Source: Oceanobacillus damuensis
GTDB taxonomy: Bacteria > Bacillota > Bacilli > Bacillales > Amphibacillaceae
Length of the DNA: 64,000 nt
Direction of reading: 5' to 3'
Assembly: GCF_001618145.1 (NCBI RefSeq)
Contig: NZ_LQNF01000017.1
Location: forward strand, 19,835 to 83,834
Made by a program: the position numbers and the translations under genes. Position 1 is the stretch's first letter. Every line of letters starts with the position of its first letter. Below are positions 19,254 to 28,153 of this stretch, one piece after another. Under the pieces are notes generated by a model. It saw only the letters and a list, made by a program, of their open reading frames with translations. It was not told the DNA's origin and searched no databases.

Positions 19254-20347
19254 ATGGAAATCTTTACTTATCTGGAAAATATGATTACGAGCAATTGGTT
19301 TTTTGTCAGGACAAAAACTCAGGATTAAAGGCCATCATCGCAATACATGATACGACACTTGGACCTGCGCTTGGTGGGACAAGAATGTGGACGTATGATT
19401 CTGAAGAGGACGCGATTGTCGATGCACTTCGTTTAGCAAAAGGGATGACTTACAAAAATGCTGCTGCAGGGTTAAATTTAGGTGGCGGTAAAACTGTAAT
19501 CATTGGAGACCCGAGAAAAGATAAAAACCCGGAAATGTTCCGTTCATTTGGCAGATATATACAAGGGTTAAACGGAAGATACATCACCGCTGAAGACGTC
19601 GGGACAACTGTCCAGGATATGGACACCATCCATTTGGAAACCGAATTTGTCGCAGGAACATCATCTTATAACGGGGCATCCGGAAATCCTTCTCCAGTAA
19701 CTGCCTACGGTGTATACAAAGGGATGAAGGCATCCGTAAAAGAAGCATTCGGCACAGATTCACTGGAAGGGAAAATCGTTGCAGTTCAAGGGGTCGGAAA
19801 TGTCGCCTTCGCCCTATGTGAATTTCTCCATAAAGAAGGAGCACAATTAGTAGTTACCGACATTAATAAAGATGCGGTTAAACGGGCCGTGGATGCATTT
19901 GGAGCAAAAGCCGTCAATCCGGATGATATCTATGATGTGGAATGTGATGTGTACGCTCCTTGTGCATTGGGAGCGACCATAAATGATGATACCATTCCGA
20001 AATTAAAAGCAAAGGTGATTGCAGGTTCGGCAAATAATCAGCTGAAGTCCACTTCTCATGGGGATATCATCCATGAAAGCGGAATAGTGTATGCACCAGA
20101 TTATGTTATTAATTCAGGTGGAGTAATCAATGTTGCGGATGAACTTACCGGTTATAATGCGGAAAGGGCAATGAAGAAGGTTGAAACAATTTATGACAGC
20201 CTTGAAAGAGTATTCGAAATATCCAAGCGTGACAATATTCCGACTTACGTTGCAGCCGACCGTATGGCGGAAGAGAGAATTCAATCGGTACGTAATTCAA
20301 GAAGCCAATTCTTGCTTAATGAACGACATATTTTGAGCAGAAAATGA
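19254..20347 (+). CDS. bcd: Leucine (branched-chain) dehydrogenase, with apparent N-terminal frameshift
   Basis: Oxidative deamination of Leu/Ile/Val to keto acids with NAD. AGGAGG and ATG 19254 open the normal start (MEIFTYLE). The run of four A at 19276-19279 then shifts the frame, and that reading stops at TAA 19326-19328. One more A would restore [19 protein letters not shown] and join the intact remainder, which runs to 20347 with [23 protein letters not shown] and the NAD motif VQGVGNVAF. From the first downstream start (TTG 19295) about 15 residues would be lost. A real lesion or a homopolymer sequencing error are both possible. First gene behind the sigma-54 promoter. Confidence 0.9.
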
Positions 20348-20377
20348 TCTAAAATTACTTGTTCGGAGGTTAGTGGG

Positions 20378-21466
20378 TTGCAGTCAGACTTTAGAACTTT
20401 AATTATCAATCCCGGAGCCGAATCAACGCAAATTGGGATGTTTGACGATGTAAGATGCATTTTTCAGAAGGAAATATTTCATCCAGCGGAAGAATTGGAA
20501 AAGTATAACCGAATTGCGGATCAATTTCAATTTCGTAAAGATCAAATACTTGAACTTTTGGAATACGAAGGGATCAACATTTCAAGATTGAACGCTGTAT
20601 GTGGTAAAGGTGGCTTGCTTCTCCCAATCGAAGGTGGAACCTATAAGGTCAATCAATCCATGCTCTATGATTTGAAAACTGAACAATATGGGAAGCACGC
20701 CTCAAACCTTGGAGGAATTATCGCACATGCAATAGCATCGGGTCTTAATATAGACGCTTTTATCGTCGATCCGGTTGTAGTAGATGAGCTCGAAAATATA
20801 GCAAGATACTCAGGTATTCCTGAACTCCCCAGGAAAAGTATCTTTCACGCCTTAAACCATAAGGCTGCAGCAAGAAAAGCGGCAGCCCGCCTGAATTCTT
20901 CCTATGAAGAAATTAATCTGATCGTTATCCATGTAGGAAAAGGGATTACAATAGGTGCACATCAGAAAGGAAAAGTCATTGATGTCAACAATGGTCTTGA
21001 TGGTGATGGACCATTTACGATGGAGCGTTCCGGAAGCGTGCCGATTGGCGATTTACTGAATCTTTGTTTTTCGGAAGAATATTCTTACGAGGATTTGTTC
21101 AAAAAGGTAGTAGGTAATGGTGGAGCGATGGCCTATCTAGGATCAAAAGATATCGACGAAATAGAGAGCAGAATCAGATCAGGGGATAGGCAAGCAGAAA
21201 ACGTATACGAAGCAATGGCCTATCAAATTTCCAAGGAGATTGGCGCCATGAGTACAGTGCTATTCGGTGACGTCGACGGCATTGTCTTTACAGGGTACCT
21301 GGATGAGAAAAATCTGCTCACGGAAATGATTATGAAAAGAATAAACTGGATAGCAGATATAATGATTTATCCCGGAGATGATGAGTTACAAGCTCTAAAT
21401 GAAGGGGTTTTACGAGTACTGAAAAATGAAGAGGATTATAAATCCTATCCTGTTAATGAGGAGTGA
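20378..21466 (+). CDS. buk: Butyrate (branched-chain fatty acid) kinase
   Basis: 362 residues. An acetokinase-family enzyme that makes ATP from branched-chain acyl phosphates. Family features are the start RTLIINPGAESTQIGMFDD, ALNHKAAARKAA, the phosphate loop HVGKGITIGAH and the C-terminal VFTGYLDE. The start is TTG 20378, 7 bases after GGAGGT. Its usual partner phosphotransbutyrylase (ptb), which supplies the acyl phosphate, is not in this operon. Confidence 0.93.
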   Translation: MQSDFRTLIINPGAESTQIGMFDDVRCIFQKEIFHPAEELEKYNRIADQFQFRKDQILELLEYEGINISRLNAVCGKGGLLLPIEGGTYKVNQSMLYDLKTEQYGKHASNLGGIIAHAIASGLNIDAFIVDPVVVDELENIARYSGIPELPRKSIFHALNHKAAARKAAARLNSSYEEINLIVIHVGKGITIGAHQKGKVIDVNNGLDGDGPFTMERSGSVPIGDLLNLCFSEEYSYEDLFKKVVGNGGAMAYLGSKDIDEIESRIRSGDRQAENVYEAMAYQISKEIGAMSTVLFGDVDGIVFTGYLDEKNLLTEMIMKRINWIADIMIYPGDDELQALNEGVLRVLKNEEDYKSYPVNEE

Positions 21467-21470
21467 AAAT

Positions 21471-22892
21471 ATGTCCAAAGAATATGATCTGGTAATATTG
21501 GGCGGAGGTACCGGAGGATATGTCGCAGCTATCAGAGCCTCACAGCTCGGAATGAAAGTGGCAATCGTAGAAAAAGGTGAGCTTGGAGGAACATGTCTTC
21601 ATCGTGGCTGTATACCTTCAAAAGCTTTACTCCGAAGTGCAGAGGTGTATAGGCAAACATTGAATGCAACAGATTTCGGCATTGAAACAAGTAATACATT
21701 ATTGGATTTCACGAAAGTGCAGGAAAGAAAACAGCGTATTGTCCATACATTACATCAAGGTGTAGAAGGATTAATGAAAAAAGAAAAAATCGAGATTTTC
21801 CAAGGATATGGTCGTATTCTCGGACCAAGTATTTTTTCTCCAATGCCTGGCACCATATCGGTTGAATATGAGAATGGCAAGGAAAACACAATGATCGTTC
21901 CAAAAAATGTCTTAATAGCAACCGGTTCCCGCCCAAAATCACTTCCTGGTCTTGACATTGATGGTGAATATGTAATGAGCTCTGATGAAGCATTGCAAAT
22001 GAAGGAATTACCCCAATCCATTTTAATCATAGGTGGCGGAGTGATAGGAATCGAATGGGCTTCTATGTTGGCAGACTTTGGAGTAGATGTGACTGTACTG
22101 GAGTATTTCAATCAGATATTGCCGACAGAAGATAAAGACATAGCAAAAGAGATGGAACGTTTACTTAAGAAAAAAGGGATCACGTTTGTTAAAGGTGCTA
22201 AAGTGCTGCCTGAGACAGTAAAGAAAGAATCTGGTGTGGCCATAGAAGCAGAAATTGATGAAGAAAAGCGTACATTCAAAGCAGAAAAGATGCTCGTATC
22301 GGTTGGCAGGGATGCAAATACAGCAAATATCGGCATCGAGAATACCGATATCATTCTAAAGAACGGTTCAATTGAAACCAATAGCAATTATCAAACGAAG
22401 GAATCACATATTTATGCGATTGGCGACGTGATTGGCGGAATGCAGCTTGCCCATGTAGCCTCCCATGAAGGGATTACAGCTGTAGAGCATATGGCTGACC
22501 AGAAACCGCCAAAAATAAACTATGATAATATTCCGACCTGCATCTACTCCAATCCGGAAGCTGCTAGTGTCGGCCTGAGTGAGGATGCAGCTAAAGAAAA
22601 AGGCTATCAAATCAAAACAGGAAAATTTTCTTTCAAAGCTATCGGGAAAGCTCTAGTATACGGAGAATCCGACGGTTTCGTCAAAATTGTTGCCGATAAT
22701 AATACAGATGACTTATTGGGCATCCATATACTTGGCCCACACGCAACAGATATGATTTCAGAAGCTGGTCTTGCAAAAGTGCTTGATGCGACACCTTGGG
22801 AAATCACCCAATCCATCCATCCGCACCCAACGCTGACTGAAATTATAGGTGAGGCAGCTTTGGCAGTGGAAGGTAAACAAATCCACGGATAA
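21471..22892 (+). CDS. lpdV: Dihydrolipoyl dehydrogenase (E3) of the branched-chain keto acid complex
   Basis: 473 residues. It reoxidises the lipoyl arm of BkdB with FAD and NAD. The FAD motif ILGGGTGGYVAAIRA is at the N-terminus, the redox disulfide is in GGTCLHRGCIPSK, the NAD motif is IGGGVIGIEWAS, and the catalytic His is in HPHPTLTE. The start is ATG 21471 after GAGGAG; the longer in-frame start at 21426 lies inside buk. It follows buk by only four bases. Confidence 0.95.
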   Translation: MSKEYDLVILGGGTGGYVAAIRASQLGMKVAIVEKGELGGTCLHRGCIPSKALLRSAEVYRQTLNATDFGIETSNTLLDFTKVQERKQRIVHTLHQGVEGLMKKEKIEIFQGYGRILGPSIFSPMPGTISVEYENGKENTMIVPKNVLIATGSRPKSLPGLDIDGEYVMSSDEALQMKELPQSILIIGGGVIGIEWASMLADFGVDVTVLEYFNQILPTEDKDIAKEMERLLKKKGITFVKGAKVLPETVKKESGVAIEAEIDEEKRTFKAEKMLVSVGRDANTANIGIENTDIILKNGSIETNSNYQTKESHIYAIGDVIGGMQLAHVASHEGITAVEHMADQKPPKINYDNIPTCIYSNPEAASVGLSEDAAKEKGYQIKTGKFSFKAIGKALVYGESDGFVKIVADNNTDDLLGIHILGPHATDMISEAGLAKVLDATPWEITQSIHPHPTLTEIIGEAALAVEGKQIHG

Positions 22893-22908
22893 ATAGGAGG
22901 GATATTAT

Positions 22909-23904
22909 ATGTCAACTTTACGACACACAGATTTAGGCTTATCGGACCAACAGGTTTTGGAAATGTTTAAAACAATGTTCCTGGCAAGAAAACTTGATGA
23001 AAGAATGTGGCTTTTGAATCGGTCCGGTAAAATTCCGTTCGTCATTTCATGTCAGGGTCAGGAAGCTGCCCAGATAGGAGCAGCTTTTGCGCTCCATAGA
23101 GATAAAGATTATGCAGCTCCCTATTACAGGGATATGGGTGTTGTGCTCGCTTTTGGGATGACGGCAAAAGAACTGATGCTTTCAGCTTTCGCAAAAGCAG
23201 AGGACCCTAATTCGGGTGGAAGGCAAATGCCCGGTCATTTTGGACAAAAGAAAAATAGGATTTTAAGTGGCTCATCACCAGTTACAACCCAGGTACCACA
23301 TGCAGTAGGTGTGGCACTGGCAGCTAAAATGGAAAAAAAGGATTTTGTTTCTTTCGTCACATTAGGTGAAGGCTCTTCAAATCAGGGAGATTTTCATGAA
23401 GGGCTCAATTTCGCAGGTGTCCACAAATTGCCAGTAATAACAATGGTGGAAAACAATAAATATGCCATCTCCGTTCCTTATGAAAGACAGGTGGCCAGCA
23501 AGAACGTGGCAGACAGGGCACAGGGGTACGGTATGCCTGGAATTACGGTCGATGGAAATGACCCATTAGCGGTTTATAAGGCTGTGAAAGAAGCTAGGAA
23601 TCGTGCTGTTGCAGGAGAGGGTCCGTCCTTAATAGAGGCGATCACCTATCGACTCACCGCTCATTCCAGTGACGATGATGATCGGACTTACCGTGAGAAA
23701 GGCGAAGTGGAGGAAGCCCGAAAAAACGACTCCATCATTACATTTTCCACTTATTTAAAGGAAGCAGGCATTCTAACAGATGAAAAGGAACAGGAAATGA
23801 ACGAAGAAATCAAGAAAATCGTAAACGAAGCAACTGACTTCGCCGAAAACGCGGCATATGCGGAACCAGAACAGGCGCTTAAATACGTTTATGAAGAGCA
23901 ATAG
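22909..23904 (+). CDS. bkdAA: Branched-chain keto acid dehydrogenase E1 alpha
   Basis: 331 residues. The alpha half of the thiamine diphosphate-dependent decarboxylase acting on keto acids of Leu, Ile and Val. Visible are ISCQGQEAAQIGAAFAL, the thiamine-binding stretch GEGSSNQGDFHEGLNFAGVH and the regulatory-loop region YRLTAHSSDDDDRTYR. TAGGAGGG precedes ATG 22909. In B. subtilis the complex supplies starter acyl-CoAs for branched-chain fatty acids; the same role is likely here. Confidence 0.96.
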   Translation: MSTLRHTDLGLSDQQVLEMFKTMFLARKLDERMWLLNRSGKIPFVISCQGQEAAQIGAAFALHRDKDYAAPYYRDMGVVLAFGMTAKELMLSAFAKAEDPNSGGRQMPGHFGQKKNRILSGSSPVTTQVPHAVGVALAAKMEKKDFVSFVTLGEGSSNQGDFHEGLNFAGVHKLPVITMVENNKYAISVPYERQVASKNVADRAQGYGMPGITVDGNDPLAVYKAVKEARNRAVAGEGPSLIEAITYRLTAHSSDDDDRTYREKGEVEEARKNDSIITFSTYLKEAGILTDEKEQEMNEEIKKIVNEATDFAENAAYAEPEQALKYVYEEQ

Positions 23905-23918
23905 GGAGGGGGATATTC

Positions 23919-24902
23919 ATGCCAATAATGTCATATATACAAGCGATAACAACTGCACTTAGAGAAGAAATGCGACGCGATGGCAACGTGTTTGTTTTAG
24001 GGGAAGACGTGGGAAAGAAAGGTGGCGTTTTCAGAGCTACCGACGGTTTGTATGAAGAATTTGGAGAGGAACGTGTACTGGACACCCCCCTTGCCGAGTC
24101 TGCCATAGCCGGAGTCGGTATTGGTGCTGCCATGTATGGTATGCGACCTGTCGCTGAGATGCAGTTTGCCGATTTTATTATGCCGGCAGTCAACCAGATT
24201 ATTTCAGAAGCCGCGAAGATGAGATATCGCTCCAATAATGACTGGAGTGCACCAATAACCATTCGTGCTCCATATGGCGGAGGAGTACATGGCGCGCTGT
24301 ATCATTCACAGTCCGTAGAAGCAATATTTGCAAATCAGCCCGGACTGAAAATAGTCATGCCTTCCACACCATATGATGCAAAGGGATTGCTTAAAGCTGC
24401 CATTCGCGATAATGACCCGGTTCTCTTTTTTGAACATAAACGCGCCTACCGTTTGCTGAAAGGCGACGTGCCTTCGGAGGACTATGTTCTGCCGATTGGT
24501 AAATCGGATGTTAAACGAGAGGGAGAAGATATTACAGTCATCACGTATGGTTTATGTGTTCATTTTGCATTGCAGGCTGCGGAAAAACTTGCAGAAGATG
24601 GAATAGATGCACATATTCTTGACTTACGGACGGTTTACCCGCTTGATCAGGAATCCATCATCGAAGCTGCCAGGAAAACTGGAAAAGTACTGCTTATTAC
24701 AGAGGATAATAAAGAAGGCAGTATCATCGGTGAAGTTGCAGCAATCATAGCTGAACACTGTCTTTTTGATCTGGATGCTCCGATCCAGAGGCTTGCCGGA
24801 CCTGATGTTCCATCGATGCCTTATGCACCGCCAATGGAGAAATTTTTCATGATGAATCCGGACAAAGTAGAAAAAGCAATGCGGGATTTAGCGGAATATT
24901 AA
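23919..24902 (+). CDS. bkdAB: Branched-chain keto acid dehydrogenase E1 beta
   Basis: 327 residues. It pairs with BkdAA to form the alpha2-beta2 E1 component. Conserved runs include VFVLGEDVGKKGGVFRAT, DTPLAESAIAGVGIGAA, IRAPYGGGVHGALYHSQS and EHKRAYRL, almost the same as B. subtilis BkdAB. GGGAGGGGG precedes ATG, 14 bases after bkdAA. Confidence 0.96.
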   Translation: MPIMSYIQAITTALREEMRRDGNVFVLGEDVGKKGGVFRATDGLYEEFGEERVLDTPLAESAIAGVGIGAAMYGMRPVAEMQFADFIMPAVNQIISEAAKMRYRSNNDWSAPITIRAPYGGGVHGALYHSQSVEAIFANQPGLKIVMPSTPYDAKGLLKAAIRDNDPVLFFEHKRAYRLLKGDVPSEDYVLPIGKSDVKREGEDITVITYGLCVHFALQAAEKLAEDGIDAHILDLRTVYPLDQESIIEAARKTGKVLLITEDNKEGSIIGEVAAIIAEHCLFDLDAPIQRLAGPDVPSMPYAPPMEKFFMMNPDKVEKAMRDLAEY

Positions 24903-24926
24903 CAAATGGATAAGGAGGTAATGGAA

Positions 24927-26198
24927 ATGCCTACTCAAAAAATTACGATGCCACAGCTGGGGGAGAGTGTGACAGAAGGGACCATAAGTACCTGGCTCGT
25001 TAACGTCGGAGATAAGGTCAATAAATATGATCCAATTGCAGAGGTAATGACAGATAAAGTGAATGCAGAGGTACCGTCCTCATTTACTGGTGTGATTAAA
25101 GAACTAACAGCAGAAGAAGGGGAAACCGTTGCGGTGGGTGACTTGATTTGCTATATCGCGACTGAAAACGCCGAAAGTGAAGAATCCAATACAGAAATCC
25201 AACGTGCTGCATCTGAAGATAAAAATAATTCCGCTGTAAAAGGGAATTCTGATAAAAGTGAATCAATGAAGAAGAGGTATTCTCCTGCAGTGCTTCGTCT
25301 TTCCCAGGAAAATAATATAGATTTAAATGAAGTGACCGGTTCTGGCCGGGGAGGCAGAATTACGAGGAAGGATCTTGAAAAAATTATTGCATCTGGTGAG
25401 ATGCCAAAAGCGGCCACCTTCCAAGAAGCAAACAACCACGCTGCGTCCGGTGTATCCATCGAACAGACGGCGGAATCTTCCCATCCAGAAACCCAAACAG
25501 GTGATATTGAAATTCCTGTGAAGGGTGTAAGAAAAGTTATTGCGCAAAATATGGTTAAGTCAACACAGGAGATTCCACATGCCTGGATGACAGTAGAAGT
25601 TGATGTGACAGATCTTGTAAGTTATCGAAACAGGATAAAGAATCACTTCAAAGAAACGGAAGGTTTCGGTCTTACATTTTTTTCCTTTTTTATAAAGGCA
25701 GTGTCTCAAGCTTTGAAAGAATATCCTCAGCTGAACAGTATGTGGGCAGGAGATAAAATTATCCAGAAGAAAGATATCAATTTATCCATTGCTGTTGCGA
25801 AGGAAAACGAGCTGTTTGTTCCTGTTATTAAAAATGCAGATGAAAAAACAATAAAGGCGATTGCACGCGATATCTATAATCTAGCTAAGAAAGCTCGCAG
25901 TGGCCAATTGACTTCCGAAGATATGCAGGGTGGAACATTTACCGTAAATAACACCGGGTCTTTCGGTTCCATATCATCCATGGGTGTCATCAATCATCCC
26001 CAGGCAGCAATCCTTCAGGTCGAATCGATTGTTAAACGACCAGTCATTATTAATGACATGTTCGCTGCACGGGATATAGTGAATCTATCATTGTCACTGG
26101 ATCACCGCATACTGGACGGGTTAATTTGCGGGAGATTTCTTTCCCTCGTGAAGGAAATTCTGGAGAGCATGAATGAGGAAACAATCCAATTGTACTAA
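24927..26198 (+). CDS. bkdB: Branched-chain keto acid dehydrogenase E2 (dihydrolipoyl transacylase)
   Basis: 423 residues. The core of the complex. The lipoyl domain (about 1-75) has the lipoylated lysine near residue 44 (VMTDKVNAEV). A linker and peripheral-subunit-binding domain follow (about 118-155, YSPAVLRLSQENNIDLNEV), then the catalytic domain ending with LSLDHRILDG. I choose ATG 24927, 8 bases after AAGGAGG; ATG 24906 and 24921 are in frame but precede or abut the ribosome site. Last gene of the bkd operon. Confidence 0.95.
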   Translation: MPTQKITMPQLGESVTEGTISTWLVNVGDKVNKYDPIAEVMTDKVNAEVPSSFTGVIKELTAEEGETVAVGDLICYIATENAESEESNTEIQRAASEDKNNSAVKGNSDKSESMKKRYSPAVLRLSQENNIDLNEVTGSGRGGRITRKDLEKIIASGEMPKAATFQEANNHAASGVSIEQTAESSHPETQTGDIEIPVKGVRKVIAQNMVKSTQEIPHAWMTVEVDVTDLVSYRNRIKNHFKETEGFGLTFFSFFIKAVSQALKEYPQLNSMWAGDKIIQKKDINLSIAVAKENELFVPVIKNADEKTIKAIARDIYNLAKKARSGQLTSEDMQGGTFTVNNTGSFGSISSMGVINHPQAAILQVESIVKRPVIINDMFAARDIVNLSLSLDHRILDGLICGRFLSLVKEILESMNEETIQLY

Positions 26199-26319
26199 TT
26201 TGCTGTTAAAACATTTTCTGTATTGTGTTTACGTTTCAAACATTATAAATTGAAAATTCTCCCCCGACTTGGTAAGCTAAGATTAGAAAGATAATATAAT
26301 GTAAAGGGATGGATACCAT

Positions 26320-26751
26320 ATGGATTTTAATTTGTTCATGCAGGATGTAGTTGACGCTGCACGTAAAGATATAAAAGAAGCAGGTTACGAGGAGCTTAAA
26401 AGTCCTGAAGAAGTGGATGCAGCATTGACACGGGAAGGCACTACTCTCGTCATGGTCAATTCGACTTGTGGTTGTGCAGGAGGAATCGCACGTCCGGCAG
26501 CCGCCAATTCCATTCACTTTGACAAACGCCCTGATCATCTGGTAACTGTTTTTGCTGGTCAGGATAGTGAAGCAACTGAGAAAGCCCGTGAATATTTTGA
26601 AGGATTTCCGCCATCCTCACCTTCTTTTGCACTAATGAAAGACGGAAAAATAGTTACGATGCTTGAAAGACACGATATTGAAGGCCATAGTGCAATGGAA
26701 GTGACAAGTAAGCTGCAGCACGTTTTCGAGGAACATTGCAACGAATTGTAG
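26320..26751 (+). CDS. brxB: Bacilliredoxin (YqiW/BrxB family)
   Basis: 143 residues, thioredoxin-like, with the bacilliredoxin motif Cys50-Gly51-Cys52 ([10 protein letters not shown]). BrxA/BrxB remove bacillithiol from S-bacillithiolated proteins after oxidative stress. The motif [14 protein letters not shown] and the final HCNEL fit the family. Its place behind bkdB is the same as in B. subtilis. It has its own short leader of about 120 bases and is followed by a terminator. Confidence 0.93.
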   Translation: MDFNLFMQDVVDAARKDIKEAGYEELKSPEEVDAALTREGTTLVMVNSTCGCAGGIARPAAANSIHFDKRPDHLVTVFAGQDSEATEKAREYFEGFPPSSPSFALMKDGKIVTMLERHDIEGHSAMEVTSKLQHVFEEHCNEL

Positions 26752-26784
26752 GATTCAAGTACGTTAGATAGCATAACCATGATT

Positions 26785-26820
26785 TGAGGCTGCCCATTTA
26801 AAAATGTCAGCCTCATTTTA
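26785..26820 (+). terminator. Terminator after brxB
   Basis: Stem TGAGGCTG / CAGCCTCA with a 15-base loop, followed by TTTTATA. Confidence 0.7.
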
Positions 26821-26854
26821 TACATATTATAAAATTATACAAGGGGATATAGAA

Positions 26855-27844
26855 GTGAAGATTGGCTATCGGACAATAAAGACTGCAATAGGTACACCGG
26901 TTTCCATCTCGATTGCACAATTATTTGGATTGACAAATTACGTATCAGCAGGAATTTTAACTATCTTATGCATTCAGCCATCTAGAAAAAGATCCTTTTA
27001 TAGTGCCTGGCACCGGTTTCTGGCCTGTATGATAGCAAGCGTTTATGCCCTGGTATTTTTTGAACTTCTTGGTTACCAGCCGCTTGTTCTCGGTCTGATG
27101 CTGATCCTGTTTATACCAACGACTGTTTTATTCAAAATTACTCCCGGCATATCCACCAGTTCTGTTGTAACCTTAAATTTATACAGTTCCTCCAATATCA
27201 CATTCGCCACATTAATTGACCAGTTTTTATTGATTATTGTAGGAATTGGCACAGGGCTGCTGTTAAATTTATATATGCCCAGCCTGGATAAAAATCTTAA
27301 AGCGAAGCAGCAGAAACTGGAACATAACTTCAGCGTCATTCTTTACGAGTATTCTCGTTATCTCAGATATAAGGATATCAGCTGGAAGGGGAGCGAAATC
27401 ACCGAAAGCGAGGATATTCTGCAGGAAGCCATCCGTCTGGTGGAAAGAGACAGGGAAAATCACCTTCTCAGGAATAAACATCCATATCGGGATTACTTCA
27501 GAATGCGCGCCACCCAATTAGAGTTGTTCAAGAAAATGCTTCCTCTCGTTACGAATTTGCCAAACACAAATTTAATCTCTGAGAAAATTGCGGATTTCTT
27601 TGAAAAATTATCCAACTCCGTTCATCCTGGAAATACAGCTGTAATATTTCTTGATGAATTAAAGGAACTGCGAAAAGAATTTAATCAGGTAGATTTGCCG
27701 ACCACTCAGGAAGAATTTGAAACAAGAGCGAATCTATTTCAGCTGTTGCATGAAATGGAAGATTATTTATTGATAAAAAAGAAGTTTAAAGACAGTGATG
27801 TTAAACATTCTAAAAGTAAAAAACAAATAAAGACTGGTTCCTGA
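26855..27844 (+). CDS. yqjA: Aromatic acid exporter family membrane protein (YqjA type)
   Basis: 329 residues. About four to five membrane helices fill residues 10-145 (GTPVSISIAQLFGL, YVSAGILTILCIQPSRKRSF, VLGLMLILFIPTTVLF, LLIIVGIGTGLLLNLYMPSL). A cytoplasmic helical domain makes up the rest, with NKHPYRDYFRMRATQLELFKKMLP, the layout of ArAE_1/FUSC-like proteins. The substrate is not known. The start is GTG 26855, 8 bases after AAGGGG; the upstream reading from 26804 starts inside the brxB terminator. In B. subtilis yqjA also follows the brxB region. Confidence 0.82.
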   Translation: MKIGYRTIKTAIGTPVSISIAQLFGLTNYVSAGILTILCIQPSRKRSFYSAWHRFLACMIASVYALVFFELLGYQPLVLGLMLILFIPTTVLFKITPGISTSSVVTLNLYSSSNITFATLIDQFLLIIVGIGTGLLLNLYMPSLDKNLKAKQQKLEHNFSVILYEYSRYLRYKDISWKGSEITESEDILQEAIRLVERDRENHLLRNKHPYRDYFRMRATQLELFKKMLPLVTNLPNTNLISEKIADFFEKLSNSVHPGNTAVIFLDELKELRKEFNQVDLPTTQEEFETRANLFQLLHEMEDYLLIKKKFKDSDVKHSKSKKQIKTGS

Positions 27845-27861
27845 ATCGACCAGTCTTTATT
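27826..27861. terminator. Terminator between yqjA and the prli42-like gene
   Basis: Perfect 13-bp stem AATAAAGACTGGT / ACCAGTCTTTATT with a 10-base loop. It overlaps the yqjA 3' end and lies between two convergent genes, so it probably serves both. Confidence 0.8.
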
Positions 27862-27884
27862 GTCAAAGATCATTTTATATTTTA

Positions 27885-28022
27885 TTAAATAAAGAATGCC
27901 AACCCATACGTAATGGTAGATAAAAGCATTAAGATAATCATTATATACACAATAATCTTATTTCTGCGTTCGCGTTTCGAGCGTTTTTTCGGAGCAGATT
28001 TGTGATTAACATTCGCAGCCAA
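27885..28022 (-). CDS. Prli42-like microprotein (stressosome membrane anchor family)
   Basis: 45 residues. AAAGGAGG lies 7 bases before a TTG start at 28022-28020. A very basic N-terminus (KSAPKKRSKRERRNK) is followed by one membrane helix, IIVYIMIILMLLSTITYGLA, ending FFI. This is the pattern of Prli42, the Listeria miniprotein that tethers the stressosome to the membrane and has homologues throughout Firmicutes. Assignment is by pattern only. It is divergent from mutB and convergent with yqjA. Confidence 0.65.
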   Translation of the reverse strand: MAANVNHKSAPKKRSKRERRNKIIVYIMIILMLLSTITYGLAFFI

Positions 28023-28153
28023 AACAGGTCCTCCTTTGTACACAATACTTATAGTTCATTCTATCGTGAAAATTAGTTCTGGACAAGTGTTAAAAAAAGA
28101 TTGAAAATAGAATTAATATAAAAATTTTAAATTAAACAGAGGGGGTAAGAAAA

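Noticed and set aside
19074..19328. 84-codon ORF upstream of bcd
   Set aside because: Its end is only the shifted first part of bcd (MEIFTYLEN...), and its beginning covers the BkdR enhancer and sigma-54 promoter. Not a separate gene.
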